Positions 10,791 to 22,459 of a DNA stretch of 64,000 bases are shown here, one piece after another. The stretch lies in assembly GCA_000727475.1 (NCBI GenBank), contig KL647297.1, forward strand, positions 891,280-955,279, written 5' to 3'. The notes under the pieces are model-generated. The model had not been told where the DNA came from. It searched no databases and saw only the letters and a list, made by a program, of their open reading frames with translations. This DNA comes from Sarcocystis neurona. Lineage: Eukaryota > Apicomplexa > Conoidasida > Eucoccidiorida > Sarcocystidae. The position numbers were made by a program, and so were the translations under genes. Numbering within the stretch: position 1 is the stretch's first letter; every line of letters starts with the position of its first letter.

Positions 10791-11149
10791 TATGAGAGAT
10801 GAATAGAAAGATATATATATGTGTATGTGTATGTGTATATTTGTAAATGTGTATATGGGTGGGAGCAGCAGGGTGATTCAATCTGCTGTTGGGTAGGAGG
10901 GAGTAGATAGTCGATTTCAAATATAAGCGGAGACGCAAGAGTGCGCCGTTCTGAATACCCAGGCGGAGACAGGATGGCCGTTCAGCTTCGGGTCTACCAC
11001 CTGCACGTAAAGGCAAAGGCAGCAGCGAACAGCAGAGGATTGTAGAAAAAGAAAAGTAGCTACACCACCGGCATTTCTTCTGCTGCTCGAAATAAATCTG
11101 CCCAGTTGCAGGTGCATACGTGTGGAATATAGAGAGCGAGAAAGAGGCC

Positions 11150-12050
11150 TTTTCATATGATACATATATGCAATCAAGACGCGACTATACAAGTGGACTG
11201 CACCTGTATATATATATGTGTGGATACATATGTACATACATACATATACACCTACATAAATACACCGAAGAACTATCGGAGTATATATAAAACGTGAGAC
11301 GCCGACGTATGTGTGTGGCACGTAGCTGTACGTATATATATATATATGTGTGTACAGTAAAAAATGTGAGAGGCGAACATGTACGTTTGTAGAATGCACA
11401 TGTATATGCATATATACATCTGTATGCATATACATATATCTATATATATAGAGAGAGAGAGATAGATAGATAGATATAGATAGATATAGATAGATATAGA
11501 TAGATAGATAGATAGGAGAAAGTGAGACGACGGTATGTGTCTATAGTTTTGGGGTATGGCAATATATATATATATATATGTATAGATAGGTACAAATATA
11601 TAGACAGAGATAGACAGACAGATAGATAGATATATAGATAGATAGATACAGATGTATATAGATATAGATTTAGATAGACATAGATACAGAGATATGGGTT
11701 TAGACAGATATAGACAGGCGCACATGTAGATAGATGAAACAGACACAGATGAATATAGACAGATATAAATTTAGATATAGATAGATAGATAGATACAGAT
11801 ATAGATCGACTAGATAGATACACATAGCTATAGATATATAGAGATACATTAAATAGATATAGATAGATATAGATAGATATAGGGTAGATATAGATACAGA
11901 TAGATATAGATAGATAGATGTATATATATCTTCAAACAGACAGCAGAACGTGAAACGAGTTTGGATGTGTAAAGCGTGTGAGCGTTTCTACATATACGTA
12001 TACATATATGCATATATACATATATATATATGTATGTATGTGTGTACGTA
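11150..12050. repeat. GATA/TATA microsatellite field
   Basis: TATATG runs to about 11440, then long GATAGATATA tracts (11455-11515, 11580-11935). Small frames are Tyr/Ile/Leu/Ser artefacts. The less repetitive 10860-11150 holds no supported gene. Confidence 0.85.
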
Positions 12051-12059
12051 CAGCAGAAC

Positions 12060-12640
12060 GTCGATCGAGTACGTCTGTGACATGTGTGTATGTGTCGGAA
12101 GATGGGAAAGAAGTGTGTGCTGCAGCAAGGGAGGAATTTCTGCAGGGAAACGCAGAGGCCACCGGCGGGGGAGTGCCACACGCACGACCAACCCAGGAGG
12201 AGCAGCAGGCAACTGAAAATTTATAGAAAGATGAGAGAGGGAGCTACAGCAGCAGTGGAAGTTTTCAGACGGCAGGGACTGTGTTCGAGCCGGAAGCAGC
12301 ACGACAGGAAGAGCAGCAGGGGGGATAAAAGGGAAACAAGGAAAACAGGCTACCTTCATTGTGTCAGCAGCAGCTGCAGCAACGGCAGCAGCAACAGCAG
12401 CAACAGCAGCGGCGGCAGTAACAGCAGCGGCGGCAGTAACAGCAGCAGCAGTAGCAGCAGTTACAGCAGCAGTAGGGGCAGTAACACCAGCAGCACGAGC
12501 AGTAACACCAGCCGCAGCAGCAGTAACAGCAGCAGCAACGGGGTTGTGGAAGGAAGTAAGAAAGCGGCAGATGGTCTACAGCAACGTCCAAGAAGCAGAA
12601 GCCGCAGTTTACAGAGGAAACCACAGCAGCAGCAGTAGCA
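12060..12640 (+). CDS. CAG-rich coding island, exon structure unresolved
   Basis: Several plus-strand frames look coding in turn. One (codons at 2 mod 3) gives EDGKEVCAAAREEFLQGNAE and then PHARPTQEEQQATENL before a TAG at 12224. It resumes with KDERGSYSSSGSFQTAGTVF and FEPEAARQEEQQGG before a TAA. Another (0 mod 3) is open from 12084 to 12638 and carries Ser/Gly/Asn runs and RSRSRSLQRKPQQQQ. The change of best frame implies introns or a decayed gene. I could not place splice sites convincingly. Likely upstream part of the gene ending at 13028. No domain recognised. Confidence 0.35.
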
Positions 12641-12695
12641 ACAGCAGGGAAGAAGGTCCACCAAAAAGAAGCAGCAGCAGCACATGGAAGAATAA

Positions 12696-13028
12696 TCAGC
12701 AGGGCAGCAGTCGCCTCTGGGAGAAGAAGCAACAGCAGCAAAATCTCGACGAAGCAGCAGCAGGGCGTTTCAACGCAGAAGAAGCAGCAGCAGAAGCCGA
12801 ACAGACGACGGAGAGCAGGCAGCGAGAAGGGGGAAGGGGAAGACAAAGAAAATGAAGAATAAATTCACTTACGAGGTCCAGCTCAAAAAGGGAAGGCAGA
12901 TCACTCTGGAACTGCAAAGGGGCATTGCTTCCTACAAATATAAGTCAAAGAAGTTCCAAGTTTTAAAGAAGTATGAATACACTCGTCAAAGTCTCTTCCA
13001 AGTCCTAGGACGCAGCGAACACCAGTAA
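12696..13028 (+). CDS. 3' terminal exon, basic C-terminal domain of unknown family
   Basis: Open frame of 110 codons between a TAA at 12693 and the stop TAA at 13026-13028. It starts with Ser/Arg-rich sequence (AKSRRSSSRAFQRRR, then RTDDGEQAARRGKGKTKK). It ends in a repeat-free basic/aromatic segment of about 58 residues from an ATG at 12852, with KFTYEVQLKKGRQITLEL, YKYKSKKFQVLKKYEYTR and a final QSLFQVLGRSEHQ. The last part has normal codon mix and alternating charged/hydrophobic residues, so I consider it truly coding. Translation could start at 12852 (58 residues), but the preceding open Arg/Ser frame suggests continuity. AT microsatellite begins right after the stop. I do not recognise the family. 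Confidence 0.5.
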   Translation, partial: SAGQQSPLGEEATAAKSRRSSSRAFQRRRSSSRSRTDDGEQAARRGKGKTKKMKNKFTYEVQLKKGRQITLELQRGIASYKYKSKKFQVLKKYEYTRQSLFQVLGRSEHQ

Positions 13029-13039
13029 TTTCTCACCAG

Positions 13040-13340
13040 AGCGAGCAATGCGATACAGACACATATATACACATGTATACTCTATGTATACGTAATTGTT
13101 GTACACATATACAACATATATATATATATATATGCATATACGTATACACATACGTATTTTGTACATACATATACATATTATATATATGTTTTGTATATGT
13201 ATGTATATGATATATACAGGGATACATATTCTATATACACAGATATTTTATATATGTACATGTGGACGTGTATGCAAGTACACACCTCGTTCAAGATATG
13301 TACATACGCATTCGCACATAGGTATATAATGTGCACATAC

Positions 13341-13372
<32 letters not shown>

Positions 13373-14030
13373 TATACAGAGGATGACTCTACTTAGACAC
13401 ACGCGTCTACATACAAATCTATATACATATATATATACATTATATATAGGATGCCTCTACCTACACATATACGTCTACATGCAAATTCATATATATATAT
13501 ATAGGATGACTCTACTTACAGATATACATGTACATACACATTTGTAGATGAATACTTATATATAGATCTACATATATTTACACTATGTGCAGATAGACAC
13601 ACACATATAAATGTAGTAGCGACGGACAGACCCACCTATGGCCATACACATACAAAAACGTATGCTGTACGTGGAAGACTATACATAGACATATATATAT
13701 ATAGATAGATAGGTACGACGACTGATACATACTTAGGTATGCACACACATGATTTTCACGTAGATATACGTAAGCGCATGTATACCTATACACATACATA
13801 GATAAATATATATACGCAAATACGTGTAATGTATATGTAGGTGTACGTATATACATATATATACATATATATGTATGTATGCACGTGTATCTACATAGAT
13901 AGAAAGACTGACACATATTGATATGCACGTCCAGGTTTTCCAAGTAAAAATACATAGGCGTATGTATACCTATACATATACATATACATACATACACGTA
14001 TATAGATAGATAGATACATAGATATAAGAA
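13040..14030. repeat. TATA/ACATATACG microsatellite with a three-copy longer unit
   Basis: Mostly TATATAC/CATATA variants. A unit beginning GGATGACTCTACTTA and containing CGTCTACATACAAAT is present three times, starting at 13381, 13449 and 13504. No gene. Confidence 0.8.
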
Positions 14031-14219
14031 GTCTTACATATGGGCCCCTGCGTTGGTGCCTCACTGCCCGCAGCGTGACGACTCTCATTTCGATGGGGTG
14101 CAGCAGGACCGAACACTTCTCACAAATATACATATATACGCATATATATATATGGAATGAATATAATTATATGTATTAGTAGAGACACCCCACACAGTGG
14201 AAGAGAGGGGGTGAACATT

Positions 14220-14907
14220 TGTTCGCAGATGTACTGCAGGCGAGGACAGAGAGGGGAAGGGAGCGCGCCGCTGTTGATGCGGAGGAGGAGTGTTTGTGTG
14301 GAAACCGCACGCAGAGGAGACACCAGCAGCAGCTGAAGAATTTCTCCGAAAGCATTTTCTCTTCCTTTCTGTCTGCCGAAGAAATTCTACGAGGAAAAAA
14401 CTCCTCCTCTTCGTCTCTGTGTGTGCTGGGGAAGTCTTCGAAGAGAGCTCTTCCGCTTTCTCTGTGTGTGTGTGTGTGCTGGGGAAATTTTCCACGAGAA
14501 CTTTCTCTTAGTCTGTGTCTGCTGCGGAAAAGTGCTTCCCAAGAAGATATTCTTTATCACAGAAATATCTACAGAACACCCCTCTTGTCTGTCCCTCCCT
14601 CTCTTCTTTTCTTTCCTGTCCTGTCTCGCGTTCTCTCAGCAGCAGCAGCAGTAGCAGTAGTAGTAGTATATAATATACAAACATATTCGCCCGCAGCAGC
14701 AAAAGCGGGACCTACGCAAAGGTTCTCGTACTCGAGCTGCCCGCAGCAGCTCTTCGCAGAGTGGATCTTCGCGAGCAGCAGCAGCAGTGGCAACGGCCCC
14801 AGCGGCAAGCGTCTGTGTGCCCCTCTTCCTGCGGCTGCTGCTGTTATTTCCTTCTGTTTTTCCTTCTTCTTTTTCCTCTTGTTGCTTCTTCTTTGCTTCC
14901 TCTGCAG
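14220..14907 (+). other. Pyrimidine-rich, partly coding-like stretch; likely intron plus upstream exon
   Basis: One plus-strand frame is open from 14219 to 15142, but much of it is Ser/Leu/Phe/Cys and looks like transcribed intron. 14840-14907 is a long pyrimidine tract (TTTCCTTCTGTTTTTCC and similar) ending in CTCTGCAG, a textbook 3' splice site. Repeats of CTGTGTGTGCTGGGGAA occur at about 14420 and 14470. A possible upstream exon lies around 14690-14830 (Ser/Ala-rich in two frames), with no clear donor. Confidence 0.4.
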
Positions 14908-15029
14908 CAGCAGCCAACAAGGCTCCATGCTCCGTCCGATTGAGAATTATCAGCTCGTGTCCGGGAAGATTAACGACCTGCAGCCGTCAACCACGCCCCG
15001 CAGAAAGTCTGACGCAAAGAGCTGCTGCG
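14908..15029 (+). CDS. Internal exon, unknown protein
   Basis: A 122-nt exon bounded by an excellent acceptor (pyrimidine tract and CTCTGCAG ending at 14907) and a GTAAAT donor at 15030. The best frame reads GSMLRPIENYQLVSGKINDL and then QPSTTPRRKSDAKSCCG. It enters needing two bases from the previous exon and leaves in phase 1. An ATG at 14926 is in frame, so this could also be a first coding exon. A second frame is open across it (Ala/Arg/Cys/Ser) but is less protein-like. No domain recognised. Downstream partner exon not found before the repeats at 15180. Confidence 0.45.
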
Positions 15030-15179
15030 GTAAATATATAATCAAGCAACACGTAAGAGCCGGCAGCGGGAAGAGAGAGAAAAGAAGAGGTCGCAGGAAT
15101 GGCCACCTCGACGTTAAACGGAAAAACAGAAAAAGAATATGAAGAACAACCAAAAAGACGGGCGCCTATCGACACACAC

Positions 15180-15596
15180 GTATACACATGCAGGAAGATA
15201 TATAAAAGCGAGACATACGTATGCGTATACATTCATGTATGCAGGTATATATATACACACGTATATGGCCAGCTAACTAGATATACAGATAGATAGATAG
15301 AAGGATGTATAGATAGTCGAGAGAGGGGTGCACGCGTACACACACACATACACAGATACTCTCGCTGTAGGGCCAGAGTAACAGAGAGCGATGAAGAAAT
15401 ATGCAGGAAGATCCAAAGTTCGGGTGAAGTACATACCTGCACAGAAAGAGAAAGAGAGACACAAAAACCTGCGCATATGAAAATACGTGTGGGTGTGGAT
15501 ATATAGACACACATCGAAGTGTGAATCACTTTCTACCTATGAATGTATTTATATTTGTAAAACTCTTTCTCCTCTGTGCACCCGGGTCATTCTCTA

Positions 15597-15631
<35 letters not shown>

Positions 15632-17200
15632 CTATATGCTGATCACGGATCTCTCTGTCTCTGTCCCTATATATATACACATACATATACATATATATAT
15701 ATATATGGGAATATTTATATCTTTAAATGTCTAAATATATATATGTATATGTGCGTAAATGTATGAATCACTTTCTACCTGTCTTTGTATTTGTATGTGT
15801 AAATCTCTCTGTATACGTGGGCATCTGCATTATCTATCATTTTCTGTCTCTGTGTAAATCTTCACAAGGGCTCCTTCTCTCTCCCCCTCCCTTTTTTTCT
15901 CGCCCTCTATTTATTTATGTGGAAATGTTTAGATCGATAGATTTCTTCCTCTCTTTCATAGGAAATTTAGATTTCATTTATAAAAGTGGAGGACGGAGTC
16001 AGACGTGCAGAACGACGTGTTGTCTCCTCGTGACTTTTCCACGTCCCTAGTAGAAGTTACAATATACAAGAAAATCTATCTATATACAAAGATATACATA
16101 CATGCACGTGCAAACGCATTTTCATATATAAGGATACGAATACAGGTATAGAAACGTACACATATATACATGTAAATGTATAAACATCGATAGACACACA
16201 GACGTACAGATATATACACATATGAATGTACGTTAATATACATATATATATATATATCAATAGATCTACACACATATATGTAGATAGATAAATAAGGATA
16301 TAGACGAATATACAGAGGAATATGTTGTACGCACAGACACATAGAGAACACAGAGGTATACTGCTAAACACCAGAGTGATACGAAAAAGTTCCCCGTTTC
16401 TGATGGAGCAGGGCTTCTCAGCCCCTTGCTGCGTCTACTGCAAACTTCCACGAATAAAGTGGACAAATAGCGACTTTTTTCATATATGCTGCACACCTAT
16501 GTATGTATGTGTAGACAGACAGAGTGACGGCCAAGATTGCAGGTTACATATATATATATATATATAGATAGATAGATATGTATATATATGTACACGCGCA
16601 TGCAGCATAATAAGCTCGCCTCGGCCAGCATATAGGGAACCCAGCAATTCCCCTCCGACGAAAAAGTGTCACGAGCTAAAAAGACAATCAACTACGATAA
16701 TACATGTATCGCCAAAGTTTTACTTAACTGAAAACTCGCCCAAAGACATGCACACAGAAGCGAATCGACGCGCGGAACTCTTTTAATTTGTATATATCAT
16801 GTATCAAACATACATATATATAAATATGTGGCTACATTTTATGCATGGGTATAGTGAACTTTGAGACAGGAAGAGCGAAACAAAAAAAAACTCGGGCGCC
16901 CACCGTCCGCAGGGAGGTCGACGACGCACGCGGGCACTTGTGTCTGTGTGTCGTATCTCTGTATGTGTGGGGGGGGGTGGGTGGGTGGGTAAATATGTTT
17001 AGTATTTTATCTGCAATTACGGCATATCTGGAATTCTCTTTCTAATCAAAGCAAAATATTAAATGCCCTTTCTATTTATCTGTGTTAATCTCTATCTCCG
17101 CCCCTCTATCTGTAGCTGTCCATGTTCCTACGCTGTACATATACATATACATATATATACATAAAAGCCTTCACGTAGCCACGTTGACATCTAATATACA
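15180..17200. repeat. Mixed microsatellite region
   Basis: TATATG, GATAGATAG and CTCTATATA blocks at 15180-15310, 15590-15760, 16060-16300 and 16545-16600. A segment starting TGAATCACTTTCTACCT occurs at about 15522 and 15764 with similar 90-nt continuations, an old duplication. Less repetitive 16300-17080 has a run of eight G at about 16967 but no convincing gene. Confidence 0.7.
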
Positions 17201-17216
17201 TATAATATATATATTC

Positions 17217-17560
17217 GTATATAGACGAAAATATATACATATCAACGTCTACAGCTACAGTATACACATGCATATATATATATATATATATATGTTGGTA
17301 TATAGAAAAAGGATATATATATCCACCTCTGTATCTGTAGTATATATATATATCTGTATATCGGAGAAGACATACACATATCCACTTCTACATCAATAGT
17401 CTATATACATATGTATCTGTATATAGAAAAGAGTATATACATATCCACTTGTAAATTTATACTCTATATCTGTAGTCTCTTTACATATAAATGTATATAG
17501 AAAAAAGTGTGCACATACCTACGCCTGTGTCTATAGTCCACATATACATACATATATATG
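17217..17560. repeat. Five-copy long-period AT repeat
   Basis: Units beginning GTATATAGAAAA (variants) and containing ATACATATCCACTT and CTGTAGTCTATATA start at 17217, 17298, 17356, 17419 and 17493, with spacing of 58-81 nt. Each copy differs by substitutions and by microsatellite length. Further degenerate TATATG continues to about 17800 with no gene. Confidence 0.75.
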
Positions 17561-17893
17561 TGTGTATCGATATAACGTACGAACATACGTATACACGTCT
17601 TGCTTCTATTGTTATGCCTTTATCTGCCCCTCTCTCTATCTACATGTGTCTGGGTACCTCCACAGTATACGTCTGTGTACAGCTATATACAGAAACCAAC
17701 ACAAAATATCCACACCTACCTCTATATCCTACATATATATATATATGTGAATATGTACACATACATGTCTACCATCTCGTCTCACGCCTACACGGGTGGG
17801 TGCGTGTAATAGGCCCCGTGATAATGTGGCCTCATGACGATGCGTCTACAGAAACGCCTGTTTTCTCGGTTTCTTTGTTTATGTAGCATCTGT

Positions 17894-19126
17894 CTAGAAA
17901 TTGTATACGAAGAATACTTTTGAACACGTTCCACGGCATCTGTGAGAGAACGTGCAAAAGCAAAAACTTCTTTTCCCTCTTCCGTCACCAAGGCTGCTGT
18001 TGCAGGCAGCTGAGAGAGGCCCACTGTGTGCGACAGGCAGCAAGAAGCAGCGCGCAAGGTGGAGCACGCGCTTAGCCCACTTTTTCCCCCCCCCTTTCCC
18101 CTCTCCCAGTGGGTTGTTGTGACTGTTTTTTCCTTTTTCTGGCGACAACTTTTCAAGAAGCAGAGTCCGGTGTATTACCGTCTGGGCAACGACTCTCCCG
18201 CGTTCGCCAGGTGGAATAGTAAAGCAAAATTCGGCGACGGGCTGATATTTGTTGTCCCGGGCCAGGCCGAGGACTTTTTTAGCCTCTCCACAGGACAGAC
18301 AGACCGAGGCGCAAAGAGTCAGCAGAAGAAGAAGAGGAAGAAAAAGACGCAGGCGCGATGCGTCGTGGCTGAACCGCCGCTTCGTATGAAGGACTGCAGC
18401 AGCGCTGCTGCGCTCCGCACTCGCGCCGTCGGTGACCCGCAGCGCTGCAGCTCGAGCTGCACCTGCAGCAGAAAAAGAAGAAGAATCATCCGCAGCGCCG
18501 CGCAGCAGGCAAAGAGACCGAGTGTCTGCCTCCGCGGCCGCTGCAGACGGTGAAGAGCGGAGCACCAGAAAAAGCCGCTTGAAAAAGGAAGCCAAGTCCT
18601 GATTTCTGAAAGAAGCACCCGACGTCCGGAGGGCAGGGATTTCTGCCGGACAAATGCGACGAAGGAGCTTCTGAAGTGACGGTCGACCGGGACGCGGTGA
18701 GCAAGTGGCCGTAGCGGGTGAAATGAAAACGTCAATAAAGTGAGCCAGCGGGCGGGAGAAGAGAACCGGGGAAGCGTTCGTTCTTCTGGTAAAACCGAAG
18801 GTGCCAGCTAAGGAAGAGAAAGATGGAGAGAGCAGGGGACGAGATACGGCAGCTAAACGACAGCGTGACGCTGGGGAATACCCTGTTGGGTCAACCGTTC
18901 CGGCGTGGAAACGACGCGCTGATGCGCGTGCTGCGGCTGAGGAGCTACCTTCGAATACTCCTTTCCCCCCGTATTGTGTCCTTGTTACCGCTGCTTCCAG
19001 ACGTTCGTTAAAAACGAAAGCAGCTGGTTCACGTGGTGTTCCTGTCGGTGCTGATGCTGCCGTATGGCTTGCACTTCGAAGTGTGCACCGGTGTGCGAGT
19101 CCCGCCGACTGCTGATCGCACGCCAT
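17894..19126 (-). CDS. 410-codon open frame, Ala/Arg-rich, unknown function
   Basis: ATG at 19126 to a stop at 17894, the longest ATG-started frame in the left half apart from repeats. The N-terminal 230 residues are Ala/Ser/Arg-rich and disordered in character. At about residues 265-285 there is a hydrophobic stretch (LRLFLPLLLLLTLCASVCLS) followed by GEAKKVLGLARDNKYQPVAE. This resembles a signal-anchor, but at the DNA level it is also a long pyrimidine tract and could be an intron end. A GTAATA donor-like site follows shortly after (RVVAQT). The true gene may therefore be several exons rather than one ORF. The overlapping plus-strand frames (up to 175 codons) are weaker. A surface antigen with a signal peptide is possible but not shown. 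Confidence 0.4.
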   Translation of the reverse strand: MACDQQSAGLAHRCTLRSASHTAASAPTGTPREPAAFVFNERLEAAVTRTQYGGKGVFEGSSSAAARASARRFHAGTVDPTGYSPASRCRLAAVSRPLLSPSFSSLAGTFGFTRRTNASPVLFSRPLAHFIDVFISPATATCSPRPGRPSLQKLLRRICPAEIPALRTSGASFRNQDLASFFKRLFLVLRSSPSAAAAEADTRSLCLLRGAADDSSSFSAAGAARAAALRVTDGASAERSSAAAVLHTKRRFSHDASRLRLFLPLLLLLTLCASVCLSCGEAKKVLGLARDNKYQPVAEFCFTIPPGERGRVVAQTVIHRTLLLEKLSPEKGKNSHNNPLGEGKGGGKKWAKRVLHLARCFLLPVAHSGPLSAACNSSLGDGRGKRSFCFCTFSHRCRGTCSKVFFVYNF

Positions 19127-20655
19127 GACTTTCGCTTACCCTTTCCCGCGAGAGAGTGGCTCTGACGCACGAGAACCTCACAAAAGACGTGCAGTAGAAC
19201 GTCTAGCGCTTTATTCTACATGACCATGCAAGAATAGCAGCTCTGTGACACTTCCTTCCCCCGGGTCGCACTTCCGTGCCTCAGCAGTGTCAGCCGGCGT
19301 GCGTCAGTTAAAAACAGAAGACGAGGAAGCGAGGGGGGAGGAGACAAGTTTGTGCGGAGCGCCCGGGGAAGGTGGCTCAGCGATGGGGCTGCGCAGAAAT
19401 TCTACACACATTACGTAGGAAAAGAAATGGGCTGCTTGTAAACACAGCGGCGCTCACTCCCTTCTCGTCGTTGACCGCCTCTCCTCGCGCCGCCCACCAC
19501 TGCAGTCTCACACACTTCGGGGTTAGAAGACTGAGGAAATTGAAAGCACAGATGGAACAAACGCACCGCAGGGGAGTTCGGGCTGCTCTCACGCTTTCAC
19601 TGTGTAGACGTACGAGACTGCGACTGGCAAACGTTCCCAGCAAAGGTGAGACCACACACACGGAACAATACACGCGAAGAGTAGACGGTACCCCAGAATA
19701 CATCTACGACGACGGGAAGACGAGATACGGGGCCACACGGCCAGTTGGTGGCTGCCAGCGCCGACGAAAAAAAGTAGTAGCGTGTCAGTGCGTGTGGTGA
19801 CTGAAGAGAGGAGGCAGGATGTACCGCAACTGAGCGCCCGTCCCGGGAGAATAAACGGAACGCAGAGCCTTTCCACGCGGTTCACACAAACATACATGAT
19901 TCGAAGACGAAAAAGGACATTCGTAACAGGAGCAAGATTGACGTTGAGGCAGCCCGTCCGGCAGTCGTTCGGGAGACGTAGAGCAGTGGGAAGAGATCGT
20001 TAAAGCCATGAGGAAGGGAAGACAGTCCGCGGGGCTGCCAACTGATGATATCAGATCCTCGTAACGGCAAGGACCGGAGACAGGGGAGGAAAGAAACACA
20101 CCAGAATCTACGAAAGGCGTGACAGCGGCTAAATGGGTGACGGACGGCTAGCTGTGCTTTTTAGCAGGCGAGGCCTCCGTAGGCCCTAACAACTGTTATA
20201 CCTGAGGCAGGATTGCCCTCGAGAGAAGAATGGCCCTCGGTGCACAGAGAGCAAACAGCTAGCCTATCCTTGCTAGCATGCAGCACGAATACATACTTCA
20301 GCGACCGTGAACCGCGTGAATTTTAAGAACGAGCCCCGTCGGCTCATGCGGACAGACTGCACCGGCTGAGAAGTGGCAAAGAGCGAGCCATCCAGTGCTA
20401 TTCAGCGTTACAGGTAGTGAACCGTGGAGGCTCAGGGGGTCGGGCAGAGAGCGGCGCTTTCTCAGTACGCAGGATGTGCCACTACTGAGCCCTGGCTTGG
20501 AGATATTGTCAATCCGGCATCCAGCACGTCGGCCTCCCCTGTGCGTTTGTGCGAAACGCTACTTTTCGTACACAAGTACCCGGCTTACGTGGGGGAAAGA
20601 CTGCCAGAGTTAGTCTCGATTTCCTCAGCTCTAACGAAGGGCTACCGGATCTGAA

Positions 20656-21135
20656 ATGGAAGTGACAACGTTTGTCACAAATATTGTTAATTGGTGGACT
20701 GGTCGGCCAGCAGGCTGGCACGGCCAGCTAGCGAGGTCCTGTGTGCCGTGCGGGGCTGCGCATTCAGCTTCTGAGTTGACCTTCCCCGCTCTGCGCCGAC
20801 ACCAAGTTCCTGTAGCAGCAAGTAGACCTCTTCAACCAGAATCACTCCTGAAAGGTGACTTTTCTGGAATGAATCACTGGACTTCTGCCGAATCAGTCGC
20901 CAGGCACAAAAAGGTATGTCCTTGCTTGCAAGGGACAGCGTTGGCTGGCGGTGTAGGCTGGCCGCGGCTTCAGGCGCAGCCGTCCGGAATCACTTCTGGA
21001 GGTGCCGCACATGGCTGTACACACTCGATCAAGCAGACAAACGTGTCTGCTCGTCTGCTTCATACAAGGGACGCAGAAACTGAGGTTTCCAAAGGCTGTG
21101 ACTCTTTGTCCCGCATATGGAGCAGACTGCGTTGA
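20656..21135 (+). CDS. Weak 159-codon ORF
   Basis: ATG to stop, 159 codons, no recognisable motif. Residues are mixed with many Ala, Ser, His and Cys. No splice signals were convincing and nothing nearby supports it. May be chance. Confidence 0.15.
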   Translation: MEVTTFVTNIVNWWTGRPAGWHGQLARSCVPCGAAHSASELTFPALRRHQVPVAASRPLQPESLLKGDFSGMNHWTSAESVARHKKVCPCLQGTALAGGVGWPRLQAQPSGITSGGAAHGCTHSIKQTNVSARLLHTRDAETEVSKGCDSLSRIWSRLR

Positions 21136-22459
21136 GTTCGACTTTAAATATGGCAGGGAGAGAACTATTGTCTCTTCGATCTCTTGCAAGGCGTAGCACG
21201 GCAAAAGAACGAAGTGGTCATTCAACGGGATTCGCAAAAAAGAACATCACACGGATGACACCTCTTCAATAGCCAGCAAATGGCTTAAAACGATGACTCC
21301 GTCGTATCTGTACATCCAAACACCCACACAGGTGTACACCTCATAGCTCGTGGACGCGCATCGTATTCCCCTCCAGCGTTCATTTGCTCATATGCTCGCG
21401 GCTATGTCCTCACCGATATCGCCGACCACGGAAACACGACCACCACAAAAACACTGTGCTGGTGTAAAAGGTGCAGATTGAAAGGCCATCGTCGTGAGAC
21501 AGCGGCTCCGGCACGCTTGTCAATCTAGCAGCTCAAGCCCTGTATGACTGAACAACGAAACATGACCGACACAAAACTACTATACTGTTGCCCCATAAGA
21601 GAGACAATGCACTTTTATTTTCCTTTAATTGTGTATTTTACGCTAGGACATGTACCTCCAATGTTTGTGAAGGAGACGCAGTGTCAAAGTGCAGATTACG
21701 CCGCGCGCAGGCGCATCTACACTATCTGCACAGTCCGTCGCGTACGCGAAATTGTGGGCACATCTCAGTGGCGTGCCTGATAGACCCGTAATTTATGCTT
21801 GACGCCCACGTTAGGGCTGCCAACGAGAGCGCTTCATTCCATGTGATGCACCGCGCACGATGCCGCCCACTCGGGTAACCGGACGCGTAGGTGTCGGGCC
21901 CGCTTGTGGATACATATTCTCAAATAGTGTTTTTATAAGGGGGGGGGGGAGCCGCGATGTAGAAGTGTGGTTGAAGGGGAGTAGGAGACCCATACCTCTT
22001 GTGCTACGTGACGAAGAGAGCGGGGAGCGCAGGCGCCCGTACGTGGCTTCCGTGTGAGTGTCCACAGTGCGAAAGTGGGCAACCGCCTCTACTGCTTGCC
22101 ATACGCCATGATAGGAGACGCTTGCAAATGCATAAGCCTCTGCAGAGTGCAAGTGGTCAGCCGCGTCTGCAATATGCCATGTGAAGGGGCAAGAGTGCTC
22201 GTCCCTTTGCGAAGAACGGTGCACTCCTGAAACGAGTACCCGAGACGAGCTACCTTGTTACTCTTCACCAGTAGCTGAACTGGAAGTTCATGCATCGCAA
22301 ATTTTGTTGAACAGGTGACGGCGGGTACGGTGTGCGGTCGATTGTCGTTGACAAGAGATTAAGGACCGGATCTCTCTGTTCGGCCTCGCTAAAACACAGA
22401 CGGGATTCACGGAGTCTAGAAGCGACTTGAACTCACGTGATGTGGACCATACCGGGTAA

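Noticed and set aside
9619..11016. Overlapping minus frames of 163, 262, 206 and 251 codons with apparent membrane segments
   Set aside because: They run through GACA and TATA satellites; hydrophobic Leu/Ser/Val/Cys content follows from the purine-rich complement.
14219..15142. 307-codon plus frame with a strong transmembrane-like segment
   Set aside because: The hydrophobic segment coincides with a splice pyrimidine tract ending in CTCTGCAG; I kept only the exon after it.
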